This document shows positions 13,601 through 24,200 of a stretch of DNA of 64,000 nt, piece after piece. The DNA is from Ricordea florida. Taxonomy: Eukaryota; Cnidaria; Anthozoa; Corallimorpharia; Ricordeidae. The notes beneath the pieces were generated by a model. The model had not been told where the DNA came from. It was given only the letters and a program-made list of their open reading frames with translations, and did not search any database. Location: contig OX453274.1 of assembly GCA_949710005.1 (NCBI GenBank), positions 27,628,240 to 27,692,239 of the forward strand, read 5' to 3'. The position numbers were made by a program, and so were the translations under genes. How positions within the stretch are numbered: the stretch's first letter is position 1; the number at the start of each line of letters is the position of its first letter.

Positions 13601-15099
13601 GTTAACTGTGGTCTTCGGAGCTTAATAAATTTTAGTCCTCTTCTGGCTTTTGAAAGCATCTGGGAAGTCAGAATATTAACGATTTTAAAGTAGAGTATTA
13701 CGCCTTACAGTTTCAATGCTCGAAGGATTTAGGACAAAAGTCAGCGAAGTTTTCTGACGATTGATAATATATATGCCAAAGATCGTTATACCAGACGAGA
13801 AGACCGTTAGAACTGGCTGAAAAATACATTCATTGAAGTAGATGCGACGCTTTAGAACACAAAAGCTTTCCTGCGTTGGGGTTCCTCAGGGTTTCGCACG
13901 TGTTGGAAACAATAAACCCCATGATGTGTAGTGCCACGAACTTAATTTTGACAATTCTCTAACAGAAAGATTTATATCCAAGATAAACGCGAAACAAATA
14001 CATCACGAGTTTGTTTGTACACAGTAAAGTGGGCCTATTTGTGACAAGTGCTTTTCAATGGATAGGCTGTTCATAAAGTTTTTATGTGTGTTCTTGTAAC
14101 AGTAGACGAAAACGTTTTTTTTTACTTTCGAAACACTCAGTTTAAAGATGATCCTTTTGATCCAAATAAATGGCTGTTTTCGGGGTTCGCTTATGTATAT
14201 TGGTGTTTAAAACTATCATAAACGATCAAATACAATTTGGATAATTATAGATTCCATATTCTAAACATGACCCTCAAGAAAGAGATATTAAATAACGAAG
14301 ATAATACGAAAAACCGCAAACTTCTTCTCTCCTAGAAGACACGAAATATGGTTCGGAGCCAAAGAATTCCCATGAGCACGTACTCAGATTGGAGACGGTA
14401 TTCTGTTTCAAATTTAACGTGATCGATCATACTTTTTTTTGCTACGGCAGCTACAGGTCACGATACAATCTCGTCCGTTTCCGCGCTTGAGCACTACGTC
14501 ACGCCATAAGTAATCCCAGAAGAAAAAAAATGTATAATCAGACAGGAGGAAAAGTTATCGGTCCACCGTACCTTTGCTACTGCTCCAAACTCTTCCTTGG
14601 GAATCTTTCCATCCTGGAAAATGTCGAAAATTTTGGCTACTTTTTTCAACGTCGCATCGGGCTCTGTAGAATGTTCTGGCTTGCCAAGCGGAAAGTAAAA
14701 CTGCGGCAAATGGGCTGCACAACCAGGAAAAATCTTTACATTGTTCAAAACCATATGATTGTCCTTCATGGAATATTTCGATCCTTCATTGTAGTCTAAC
14801 CTAGGGGACCTTGGCGGTGATTTTGAACCTGGTCTACGCGGTAATCTATCTCTTGGGCTTCGCGGTGATCGCAGTTGTGAGGGAGAGCTCGCCGGAGGAG
14901 CCGGCGGCGAAACTGGTCGGTTGGCACCGCCTACCGAACTGGCAGAAACGGATTGTGCTAATTGTCTTGGGGATAAAGGACGGCCCTCAATCAGTTTATG
15001 TAAATCACTCCTTAGAACTTTCTGGGTCTCCGGCATTGATAGCCATCGTAGAAACAATTCATCGACCTTGACTTTCAAAATCGGTGTTAAATGCGCCAT
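2553..15099 (-). CDS. PPP2R3: PP2A B''-type (PR72/PR130/PR70) regulatory subunit, C-terminus off window
   Basis: B'' subunits bind the PP2A A/C core and direct the phosphatase, with calcium sensing through EF-hands. Minus-strand exons that join in phase: 15099-14572, 12693-12590, 9936-9831, 9631-9557, 8275-8189, 6557-6519, 5333-5216, 4158-4110, 3459-3373, 2697-2553; all have AG/GT borders. They encode 446 residues; later exons are missing at the left edge. The ATG at 15099 is the first Met after an in-frame TAA. Residues ~45-105 form a Pro/Ser/Arg-rich linker with many SP sites. The family signature QFYFP follows near residue 130. An EF-hand loop [12 protein letters not shown] lies near 334-345 and a canonical one, [12 protein letters not shown], near 407-418. 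PPP2R3A/B are the nearest relatives known to me; PPP2R3C is less similar. Confidence 0.95.
4321..4435. repeat. Partial copy of AACAATTATTC hairpin element family
   Basis: Lies in a PPP2R3 intron. It begins TAACAATTATTCACCG and folds back on CGAATAATTGTT, then continues into TTTAGTATAAATACACAGG. Only the terminal hairpin and the adjoining end are present. Fuller copies of the family are at 5490-5764 and 30604-30872, and a partial one at 45595-45761. Confidence 0.75.
5490..5764. repeat. Full-length two-hairpin fold-back element, ~275 bp
   Basis: The element opens AGTATAAATACTCAGGTGAT, carries the inner motif CGCTCTGATTGG, returns to the complement of its opening at about 5670-5690, and closes with a second, separate hairpin of ~70 bases ending GGCGAATAATTGTTAA. 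There is no ORF, so it would depend on a transposase elsewhere. A second near full-length copy in reverse orientation is at 30604-30872. Confidence 0.8.
6153..6240. repeat. Truncated copy of the TTGTGGTTCAATT fold-back family
   Basis: The run from AAAACTCATTATAATG to GAGCTGCAACATAATG is the right half of the element seen whole at 17557-17692 and 19416-19551. The left inverted arm is missing or too diverged to see. Confidence 0.55.
6558..8188. other. PPP2R3 intron, no gene seen
   Basis: This 1.6-kb intron lies between two confirmed exons. Around 7145-7225 the phrase CATGATTACCC recurs a few times. Open frames here are short and resemble nothing. No fold-back element is obvious. Confidence 0.5.
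8238..9172. repeat. 247-bp tandem duplication covering part of a PPP2R3 exon
   Basis: Copy one is 8238-8484. Copy two begins at 8485 with the same CAGGAGCTATTTACAC and ends at 9172; it is split by an inserted element at 8557-8999. The duplicated block starts inside the exon at 8189-8275, so copy two carries only the first ~38 coding bases with their acceptor and no donor. The copies differ at few positions, so the duplication looks recent compared with the gene. Confidence 0.9.
8557..8999. mobile_element. 443-bp fold-back element inserted in the second duplicate
   Basis: The whole element is close to one large palindrome. It opens TATATGTTGCAGTTAATTTT and closes with the complement ending CTGCAACATATA; the arms stay paired to a short loop near 8725-8760. 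The right arm contains about six tandem copies of an 18-19 base unit built on TATCACCTAGTTAAAAAA. Its absence from copy one at 8238-8484 shows the empty site: GAGAA followed by AACATT, with a few bases altered at the junction. No ORF. Confidence 0.85.
10575..11090. repeat. Fold-back element, ~515 bp, in PPP2R3 intron
   Basis: Ends are ACATGAAAAAATTAC and its complement near 11080. The interior has the motif TTCTGATTGGCTGA, three direct repeats of AGTGTAAYACCAGTGCAAAA, and at 10905-11020 a near-perfect hairpin around CGCCGAAGCGGCTCG. A host transposase is not encoded. Confidence 0.7.
11102..11467 (+). pseudogene. LINE reverse transcriptase C-terminal fragment
   Basis: An open frame of ~120 codons matches the C-terminal tail of CR1/L2-type LINE ORF2 proteins: a [10 protein letters not shown] stretch, then HSYKTRSS, then the typical [13 protein letters not shown] block shortly before the stop. 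The reverse-transcriptase core and endonuclease are absent, as expected for a 5'-truncated insertion. It lies in a PPP2R3 intron opposite to the gene. Confidence 0.75.
11765..11869. repeat. Partial copy of the TTGTGGTTCAATT fold-back family
   Basis: It runs from TTCAAATTTCCTTTGTTTC to AAATTGAACCACAACATAT. The inner parts match the copies at 17557-17692 and 19416-19551; the outer left end is lost. Confidence 0.65.
12694..14571. other. PPP2R3 first coding intron, no gene seen
   Basis: Bounded by the donor of the first coding exon and the acceptor at 12694. Two diverged copies of a ~200-base block (around 12735-12900 and 12955-13100, both containing TAACATGG.AATGTTGTCTCAAAATGAAGA) lie just downstream of the next exon side, so a little old tandem duplication is present. 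Otherwise nothing recognisable. Confidence 0.45.
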
Positions 15100-17407
15100 C
15101 CACCCAACGCAAAAGTTGAGAAGACCGTTGACCTTCTGTTACAAAAATCCTAACGAACGTTAATCTCAGAATTTACTTCCTGTCATAGTTTGCGGTGTAG
15201 TGGGAAATTCCAGAAATTCTCATAGAAACAGAGTACATAGTCCAGTACGTCACTGCCGAAAATCCTAGAAAACGTGATGTATTACTTTGGAGTAGGTTTT
15301 CTTTCTTGAACGCAGATTCTCTGAACAATCCGTTGTAAAACGGAAAATAATTTCAATTCATGCGTGTTCACGTCCCCTCGATTTTCAGCCTTCTCTCCTT
15401 GGCATCGTTACATGTTATAAAGGATGGTTTCACAAGTGACTTCCGCAAGAATTACTTCATAATCAGATTGATACAAAGGATAAAACCAACATGAAGAGCG
15501 ACGGAAAATCCTGAAAATCGAATACGGCGCGCGGTGGAAACACTCAGCATGAACAGCGGTGTCAAAGCAGCTGGTTCCCAGACTCCTGAGGTTTCGAATC
15601 TCTTTGTTGGTACCCTCTTTGTTAGGTCACCTCCGTGGAAAGAGACCTATCAAACTATTTTATAAAGAAGCTGTTCAACTAGCAGGTTTCGACAGTATTT
15701 TGTCAATTGGCATCACCAGGAGGTGGTTTATTTACATACGCGTAGCATGAGAAATGGAAGGCGTGTCCCGCGATTACCGAATGAACCGCTTATTCTAACG
15801 AGTCTGTTTTGTCTCTTGTACTTCATTCAGATGTTTACCTGTGTTTCCCACGACTATAAATCCGTCCGGTGATTCTAATTTCCAACCCCTATATAAGAAT
15901 GTTTTGCTCAACAACAGGGCGATTTCCACTTTGTAATTGGCTGAAAATACTGGATTACCTTAGTACAATGAAGGATTGTGGAATTTAACCGGATCATTAT
16001 ACTCTGGAGAATTTAGGTGATGTAATATTTATTTATAGCTGCAGTCATGAACACGTCAGTCCAGCGTTGAAAAGTAAGATTTTATAGAAAAATGCAAATA
16101 TCAGAGATGTCAAGCAGCTTCAAGTCACAGTACAGAAGTTTTTGTCTAGTGTCATGCTAATGGTAATAACAACAAAAATATAAGTAAAAATAATAATCAT
16201 GATTATAGTCACAATATTTGTCCCATTTGTACTAGGTTTGGGATATTAAAAAGTTCATGTTTTGAGTAGAGCTTCACCTTCAGGGGAAAGCTAGTTGTAA
16301 AATATAGATCTTTGTTTTTCAAATCATTAATTGTCACCCAATTAATTGCACCAGAAAAGAGCTATGAGAGAAGAGTATAAACCTTTGAGGTCATAGTATT
16401 CATCCTCTTTCACGCCTCTGAATATTCCAGTTAAGTTCAAAGGCTTTTCTTTGAAACAAACTTTGGTATTTGCTCTACCAGGAAAAATTTTCTTGTTGAG
16501 TAAGGACATTATTCTGAAACCTTACATGAGTCCTATATTTGTCATCTCATCCATGTTTATCCATTTAGCTGTAGATTTGTTCAGTATGCATCATTGGCCT
16601 TCTTTACTCCTCCACAACATAAATCAAATCAGCATTCCTTTGTCTATTCTTTCTCAGAACAAATATCTTTGGATCTAAATGCAATACTGCTAACTCAAAC
16701 ATGGGGAAATTATACTTGGCAAATACACAATTTATTTCAAAGTATGTATACTTACACGACTTAAATGTTACAGTGCAACTACTCAAATCAAGGCCACCCA
16801 TATAAATTTTCATACAAATTATCCAATCACGATCCAGCATCTAATTTATTTTGCTTGAAATGCACACAATTTGCACTATAACTGTACAAAACATACCAAG
16901 ATTGAAAAAGAATCATCTTAGTAGGTAGCACCTAACCACAAATCTGCTCAGTTAGCATCCAAAACAAACATCAAAATTTGAAAGAAAATCTTGGTTTGAG
17001 TAGTTGCACTGGAAGATCACAACATAAGCGACAATAATCAGATATAATTCATTGAACTTGTTCATTCCTATAAGTGACCTAAATGTAATTTCTCTTGAGA
17101 TAAACATGATTACAGTTTCAAGGGGACAATGAGAATTGGACAGTGTATTTACTTTGAGATGGTCAAGGAAGTGTACAAGACTTACTAGAATTACTGATTA
17201 AATGTTGAGAGTGAAAGGGTTAAATCAGTCAAAAATAAATTGGAATTGTAAGAAGTTACTCATTGGTCACCGTTACAGGTTAAAGGGTTTAATAAGAAAA
17301 TTCACTTGACTCCTAGAGATGAGCAACATACACCTGATATTAACAGTAGAAATCACGCAAGTAGATACTGGAGATGAAACAGGTATGGTTAGGGGGAGGG
17401 GAAAGGG
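15100..17407. other. Upstream flank of PPP2R3; no gene seen
   Basis: The first few hundred bases should hold the PPP2R3 promoter and 5' untranslated region, but no TATA box or other element stands out. The rest of the interval up to 17407 has only short unlike open frames. It separates PPP2R3 from the MSL2 3' end. Confidence 0.4.
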
Positions 17408-17794
17408 GGAGGGGAACTCGCATATGAAAGGGCAGGGATGCTTGTCTGAAATTTTGAATTAAACCCCCAAAGGAGACCGATCTGGGTGTAGCCCAAGTAT
17501 TCATGTTACAGAAAACTTTGATTGTAGCAACGGAGTAAATAAAACGAATTAGAAATATATGTTGTGGTTCAATTATTTTCCTTGGTTTATATTATATTCC
17601 CTTTGTTTCAAACTCATTAACAATTATTAGCATACCAAAAAACAAAGGAAAATAAAATTTAAACCAAGAAAAAAATTGAACCACAACATATACATATTAA
17701 ATATATATTTTTAAATTTCTTTGCATGCAACCCTAAACAAGACCTTCACTGCTAAATATAATGGTGTTTTTTTCATATGCGAGTTCACCCCTCC
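17408..17794. repeat. Inverted-repeat element carrying a second element inside
   Basis: The ends are GAACTCGCATATGAAA on the left and TTTCATATGCGAGTTC on the right, each followed outward by a GGAGGGG/CCCCTCC-type tract. Inside, at 17557-17692, sits a complete copy of a different fold-back family. The nesting gives the order of arrival. Confidence 0.65.
17557..17692. repeat. Complete TTGTGGTTCAATT fold-back element, ~136 bp
   Basis: Opens ATATGTTGTGGTTCAATT and closes AATTGAACCACAACATAT, with further pairing inside (CCTTGGTTTA/TAAACCAAG and CTTTGTTT/AAACAAAG). The same structure is at 19416-19551, and truncated copies are at 6153-6240 and 11765-11869. Confidence 0.85.
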
Positions 17795-18673
17795 AGGAGA
17801 TCAAACACATAATCTCAAGACAGTGAAACATTCTCCAGAGTAAAAAAAAGAGTAAAGCACTCTTTAGAGAAAACTATGACTTGGATCTTGGAATCATATT
17901 TCTAAAATCAATCACTAAAATTATAAAACTTTAAAGAGCAAAAGCTGCCAATACACATTCAGCAAAATAACACAAGATTTTGCTTACTAACCATAAACTA
18001 CCAGTAAAAGTAAATGTACAGAATATACAATAATAAAGTATATATATACATGTATATACATACCAACCATCAATAAATAATACTTTCTTATTGCTCTGGT
18101 AACTAGGTACCATTCTGTATAGAGAATACTGAGCCTCTGAAACTGTGGATTAATTAAGGGAACAAGGCAAAGCTACTAACAATACATAAGAGATACTACT
18201 TGTGGGTTGAATCCACATGTAAGCATGTTAGCTTTGAGTGCATTCATTGGAACAGCTGTACAATACTGTTTTCAACAGGAGAAAATACAACCAATATTTT
18301 CAAGCCACTTTGTGATGATCTTTTGATTCTACATACAAACTGACTGCACAAACAACCATTAAACTGCAGGACATCTGATCATTGATATCCTCACTAGTAC
18401 AGCTTGCATGCAGCTGTCTCCTAATTCTTTTATTGCATGAAATGATGCTAAATGGTGTTAATATAGTAATTTTTAAAACTGGCTAACATAAAAATATAAC
18501 ATAATAATATTACTAAGGCAGACTGAGAATATTCTAAGGTGAGTACACAGTTCAACAAACAGCAGTGACCAAAGGGCATTCAAATCTCCATGATGTAGCT
18601 CATCAAAGCTGAAACAAAACTTTAATGTTTTTGGTAGTCAAAATTGGCTTCCTCTGAACTTTTCTTACTCAAA

Positions 18674-18860
18674 CAGGGGTTTCAATAAGTTCTGAAGTAG
18701 GCGGCTGACCACATTAAAGTAGGCGGCTGTAACAGGTGAGAAATTCTGTGACTCAAGAAACTCAAGGGACCAAAAAGAAATAATGTTAGAAAGTAGGCGG
18801 CGACGATTTGGGAAGTAGGTGGCAAAATTCGCTGGTTGCCGGCTTCTATTGAAACCCCTG
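18674..18860. mobile_element. 187-bp MITE with CAGGGGTTTCAATA ends and 6-bp target duplication
   Basis: Terminal inverted repeats are CAGGGGTTTCAATA at the left and TATTGAAACCCCTG at the right (one more base pairs outward loosely). It is flanked on both sides by the direct repeat CTCAAA, a 6-bp target-site duplication. The interior repeats the phrase GTAGGCGGC four times. No ORF that would be a transposase. Confidence 0.85.
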
Positions 18861-18895
18861 CTCAAAGACATTTTTAACACCAAACTAAAATATAC

Positions 18896-19320
18896 CAGGA
18901 GCACCCAATGATGGCTTCATCCTAAATGCATTGAAAACACTTTTTAGGCTATCCAGATTACTTTCAGATCTCTGGAAATGCATTCTACGGGCACAATAAA
19001 ATTTGTATCTGTTTGGTCACCCTAGGGCAACTTGAGTTTTTTTCATAATCACAAGGACCTCAGTATTATTTTCAAGAAAATTTTAGATGCAATTTTAAGT
19101 TTTCCGAAAGTGAGAATTTTTCTGATTCATCTCTCCATCGCATTTTCCAATGAAATGTGAAAATTTCAACTTTAGAAGATTGTAGGGAATTAATTACATA
19201 TATTATGAAAATTACACATGAATGGAACGGTCGTCTAGAAATTTTTGGAAAAGAAAATTCTAGTCAATTTTTGCTTCTCTGAGAGGATATTTTATAGAAA
19301 ACAATTGTTGGGTGCTCCTG
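18896..19320. mobile_element. 425-bp MITE with CAGGAGCACCCAA ends
   Basis: Left end CAGGAGCACCCAATG, right end the complement TTGGGTGCTCCTG. The flanks (ATATAC and ATGTAA) are only a poor match for a target duplication. The termini differ by one base from the 4-kb element at 50912-54976 (CAGGGGCACCCA), so the two may share a transposase source. No ORF. Confidence 0.7.
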
Positions 19321-19415
19321 ATGTAAGTTCTTGTGCTTGAAAACGTCCGGAATTATTCGAGGACGTTTGAGCAATGCTTGCCGGGTTCACCTAGTAGTTT
19401 AATCCTTAGAGGTGT

Positions 19416-19551
19416 GTATGTTGTGCTTCAATTTTTTCCTTGGTTTAAATTTTATTTTTGGTTTTTGTTGGTATGGTAATGTATGATAATGAGTTTAAAA
19501 CAAAGGAAAATAAATTTTAAACCAAGGATAAAATTGAACCACAACATATAC
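19416..19551. repeat. Complete TTGTGGTTCAATT-family fold-back element next to MSL2
   Basis: Opens GTATGTTGTGCTTCAATTTT and closes AAATTGAACCACAACATATAC. It ends less than 50 bases from the MSL2 stop codon, so it may lie within the MSL2 3' untranslated region or supply its AT-rich end. Confidence 0.85.
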
Positions 19552-19599
19552 ATGTTTTACATCTACTGAACTGTCCAGATTTCGGATTGCATTCATCAT

Positions 19600-20706
19600 C
19601 TACTGCAGCATCTTTCCATTGTTATTGTTAAAAGGATTTCCACAGCACATACAGGGGCATAGCTCACACGAGCCTCCATCGCTGAAGCATGGACAACGAA
19701 CACTTACACATCTCGCGGATTTTACCTTTGAAGATGTTCCACATTTACATCTTCTCAACTTTCCTTTGTACTTCCTTTTCTTCCCGGGTGGCGTCATCAC
19801 TACTTTTTCAGGTTTTGGATCGGGCATCAAGATCAGATCGTCAACAACTTGAATCTCCTCGTTTTCTCCCTCTTCTTCAGTAACGCTTTGACGGTGATTT
19901 TCGACCTTGGAACTCGTCGGTTCAGAAGGTAGGGCAGTGCCTACAGTTTCTGGGATACCCGGACCAGATGGTTCCTGCTCACTTTTCGCTAAGCTTACCA
20001 CTGCAGTGTTCCCGACAACAGCCTTTCTTTTCTTGTGGTAGTTGTAGTACGTCCCTTTGAACGGCTTTTTCCTTCTTTTCTTTGTTTTCATGGAACCTTC
20101 GACAACTGCGGGCGACAGTAACCGAGTCAGTTTAGTTTTAGGCAACGGTTTCACTTCCGGCGGAAGAATCGACCTGACGACCTTTGACCCGGGCGCCATT
20201 ATGGACTTTTCGCTCGAAGACGGAACCTCGGAATTCGATGCGGCCTCGTTTGCTGGTAACTGCTGTGTTTGATCGCGCTGGACATCCGAAAGTGATATCG
20301 GGCTCGTGATGGCCTCTTGAAGGATCGCCAGCGTTTTGTTGTACTCACCATTTTGCGTCGAAAGTCTTTGAACGCCTGTTGGCGTTTGAGCTATGTATTC
20401 ACAGAGCTTTTGATAGCAGGCTAGCACAATTTTAATTTGTTTATCTTCAGTCAGCTTTTCCAAGTTTGAACACCAGCGACATCCGGGCGTCAGCGAACGC
20501 TTCTTTCGAAGACATCTCTTACAGACGTAATGTTGACAGCTGTGCGACCCGTAAGGTTCGATTAAGAGTTCGAGACAAACCCGACACGAGAGGGCTTGGC
20601 GAAGCTTTGGTAACAAGCAAAGGAGCTGATCCCAGACTGCCGGGTTTTCTGACTCGAAGGAAAGCATGCATTTGCATGCTTCAACGTAGAGGGTTGTAGC
20701 GTTCAT
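19600..20706 (-). CDS. MSL2: MSL2-type E3 ubiquitin ligase (RING + CXC)
   Basis: A single exon encodes 368 residues. MSL2 is the RING ubiquitin ligase of the MSL histone H4 K16 acetylation complex; in flies its CXC domain binds DNA and targets the complex to the male X. The N-terminus NATTLY...LLPKLRQALSC matches the family's helical start that contacts MSL1. The RING has all eight ligands: C41, C44, C57, H59, C62, C65, C76, C79. Residues ~165-315 are a low-complexity basic/acidic linker. The Cys-rich CXC domain is near 319-356 (CKCG...RCPCF...CELCPC). The protein is shorter than the human one (about 577) because of the linker and a missing tail after CXC. No intron is seen within the coding region. 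It is divergently paired with PCCB. Confidence 0.93.
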   Translation of the reverse strand: MNATTLYVEACKCMLSFESENPAVWDQLLCLLPKLRQALSCRVCLELLIEPYGSHSCQHYVCKRCLRKKRSLTPGCRWCSNLEKLTEDKQIKIVLACYQKLCEYIAQTPTGVQRLSTQNGEYNKTLAILQEAITSPISLSDVQRDQTQQLPANEAASNSEVPSSSEKSIMAPGSKVVRSILPPEVKPLPKTKLTRLLSPAVVEGSMKTKKRRKKPFKGTYYNYHKKRKAVVGNTAVVSLAKSEQEPSGPGIPETVGTALPSEPTSSKVENHRQSVTEEEGENEEIQVVDDLILMPDPKPEKVVMTPPGKKRKYKGKLRRCKCGTSSKVKSARCVSVRCPCFSDGGSCELCPCMCCGNPFNNNNGKMLQ

Positions 20707-21235
20707 TCTCTTTGGGAGAACAGCTTATGTGTTAAAAAAAAAATCACAAAGAGAGCGGGGAAATTTGAGAATTTTGAAGACCATGAGAACATTACGCCAA
20801 TCACTGAGTCTTCGTTCCTTTATGTCAGCAAACTGCATCATATTGATCATGCCGAAACTCGAAAAGTAAACAAAAAGTCTGGGGAGAGTCAAGTTTAGTC
20901 TTCTCTCGGTTATCGAAGTCGGCTTGACAGCTGATCAGCGGTTTTTCACAATTCACTTAAAAACTGTTCATGTCTTGCTGCACGTGTCTCAAAGAGGCAC
21001 AAAATTTCTTCCTGTGAAGGGGGAGAGGGTTAGGAGTTAAGAGTATACTGAGTTAATCAGTGCAGTTCGAGAGATTTTCTACTACTTTACTCCTTAAAGC
21101 AATAATAAGATGCAGGGTATTGTAAAAAACTAAAGAAATTAAATGAAAACTGGCACTCGATACCATGTACAGGTATTCTTTGAGATTATTTTAGCCTTAC
21201 CACACCCGCGTGGGGGATCTTTGACCTTAGTGAAA
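20707..21235. promoter_or_regulatory. Shared divergent promoter region of MSL2 and PCCB
   Basis: Only 529 bases separate the two start codons, which point away from each other. No TATA box, repeat or transposon is visible, although fold-back elements crowd almost everywhere else nearby. That suggests the interval is constrained. Individual factor sites and transcription starts cannot be read reliably from sequence alone. Confidence 0.65.
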
Positions 21236-24200
21236 ATGGCTGTGTCTTCGTTGCATAGGGCTGGAAGGTTTCTGCAATCATTCGGCGTTTTTTCAGCTGG
21301 GGTTTTTGCTAGGGCACCGAGCATAAGCGGAATACATATAAATAAGGCTGTCCTTGCTAGATCATGCTCCGGAAATGTCGTGGAGAGAATCGAAAAGAAA
21401 CAGAATGAAGCTCTTCTCGGAGGCGGCCAAAAGAGGATTGACACTCAACATCGCAAGGTATTTTGTATTCTGGTGAAACTCTGGGTTTAAAGCAGGATAT
21501 AGTCCCATAACTCCATATGGATACTGGAGTACTTTTGTCTCGGTTATCTTGGTTTTCAAAAAGATGGGAGTGTATGTCGACTGTCGCACAGTTATTTACA
21601 GTTAGGGATTATCATTAATTTTTATACCCTGCCCTTGTATTGATATAGTGAGGAATTTCCAAAAAATAGAAAAAAAAGATAGGTAGTCAGTGTTACATTC
21701 AATACTGTGTTACTCTGTGGGGATTGAGTCACATTTAATAGTACAGTAATTTTAAGATTATGTTCACTGTTTTCAGTTAGCTTTTTATTCCCCCATGGGG
21801 GTGGGTTTGTGTCCTTTGAGCAGGTTTTGGGTTGGGCCGGTGGGGTGTCCTTGCCAGACCTTTTAAGTTGGTTTTCTTCGTAGAAATGTTGATGTGCTAT
21901 GATCTGTATGATCTCGATGATCACAAATCCAAATCCGGATCATACCAAAGAAATGCACCCTGTTAGAGTTTCTGAACCCTTCTCAACTTTTCAATTGTAT
22001 ATTTAGTGTTTTGAGTATCTGTACTTTTTGAAAAGCTTCTAGAGGGCTGATTAGTGCTAACCTAGGATTAAGTTACAGTGGACAGCAAATCCCCATTTTT
22101 GTAATGTAAGGGAGAACCCCCCCAGCCCTGTTTTTTTCTGCTTTGATTAGTATTGTTTACTTGTATAATTATGGAAAGTATCAGTGTAAGCTGAACATAA
22201 ATGACTTTTGATAATGTAAGGCTGCCTTTTAAGATCCAACATGTAGATCTCAATCAGTGGGTGTGCAAGAATGTAATATGCAGTGATAGAGGGATACAAC
22301 ATTGAATTATTTGTCTCTTTTTGTCCTCAGGGTAAATTGACTGCAAGAGAAAGGATCAAGCTGCTGTGTGATCCAGAATCTTTTGTTGAATATGATATGT
22401 TTATGGAACATAACTGCACAGAATTTGGAATGGAAAATCAAAAGGTCTGTTTATCAAAGTCATACTTTTAACTATTTCTGAGCTGTTTTTGTGGTGTGTT
22501 TGTTGTGTTAGATGTCAGGTTAGAATGTCACTGGTTTATAAGCTATGGCTGTGTGACATAAGTATTATGTTTCAGTTTACTGGGGACAGTGTAGTGACTG
22601 GACAAGGAAGCATTAATGGTAGAGTCTGCTTCCTCTTCAGCCAGGTTAGTGGAATATACAGTCATGTTTCAAGTTAAGAGTTTATTATTTGTCAACAATT
22701 ATTTTAAACATAAATACATAAATATAAAAACCTAGTGGCGAGGAAGCCCAAGGGAAACCACTGGGCTTAATAAATAATAGGCTCCCTCAATTATTATTTT
22801 TAACAAATTATAAACAGAAAATTAAGTTGAATCAATGGCAGAGCTTCATTAATGATAAACATTATTATATATTAGATATTTGTTTTAAGCATTTAGTTAG
22901 GCTAAAAATGCAGAGAAAAGGAAAAAAAGTGAAAAGAAAAACATGAAAAAGAAAAGGCAAAGAAAAAACACTACATGACAAAGGAAAGTTGCAATTTCTA
23001 ATAATAAGGGACATGGGATGATTTATGTGCTTTGTATTACTGATTTAAGATTAATTGTCTTCGTTATACAGTCTGATACACAAGAAATTGGGTAAATCAA
23101 GCTAATTGATTAATTAAGTTATACCACTGTGAGGTAAAAGGGAGGTGCTGACGTTTTGAGCGTTAGCCCTTCGTTCTGATGACTTCAGCACCTCCCTTTT
23201 ACCTTACGGTGGTATAACTTACTTAATCAATCAGTTTGATTTACTGGTACCCAATTTCGTGTGTTTCAATTCCCCACCAACGCAGCACTGGTCAGTTTCT
23301 TTATACAGTCTGATAGTTTGCGACATGAAAACAAGAAATTGCTTTTCACATGTGACTCATTGTTTTATTTTTGCATTAAGTCAACAGTAAATTTATTACA
23401 CACCTTAGACTGTTTCACTGTTTCTGTGCAGCACTTAAAGTTCCAGTTTTACCATGATTATAGACCTTGAAGTGTAATTTCAGATCTTCACCTTTCACAG
23501 TTCCTACTCTACTTGAAGTGAAATTTCATTAGTTCTGCTTCAGGGCCTAAGAGACGTACATGTAGTTACCATATTTAATTGGACAGGCACCCGGGGCACT
23601 TGTTAGAGTTTTGGACTTTGAGAGTAGTGGCTTATTCCAGGTAGACGCTTATTCAAGGCTGGGCACTTTCCGGTATTACATTTGTATTATTTTCAGCAAG
23701 TAGTGGGTTCATTTTGCAACAAAATTATTATTATCTTTTACCAAAGCAGAATTTGAAATTTTCGTTGAAAGTTTCTGTAAAATACTGTCTTTGGGGAAGT
23801 CTCTTAAGTGCTTAAAGAAACTACTTAGTTTATTTCTCATTAACTCTACAGTCAATTACTGAAATTTTAGGTGTCACCTTGTCTCTGGAGTGTGTGCTTA
23901 TTTTAGGCGGGCATTTATTCAAGGTTCAGGGCTTATTCGAATAAATATGGTAGTTATATTGGTTTACAGGATTTTACTGTCTTTGGTGGAAGCCTCTCCA
24001 GTGCCCATGCACGGAAAATATGCAAGGTAGGACTCCATAGTATTTCTCCTTTAAAAATTTGTCCTTTGTTTTAATGTACACCATAGTGTGAATTAGGTTA
24101 AAACTTTCTTTATCACTATAATTTATTGTGTGATGGCTGTTTTCAGGTAATGGACAAAGCCATGCTTGTCGGAGCTCCAGTCATCGGGCTGAATGATTCA

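Noticed and set aside
21143..21235. An upstream ATG at 21143 as the PCCB start
   Set aside because: It would add 31 residues with no targeting character ahead of the Arg/Ser-rich presequence beginning at 21236, which matches family length better.
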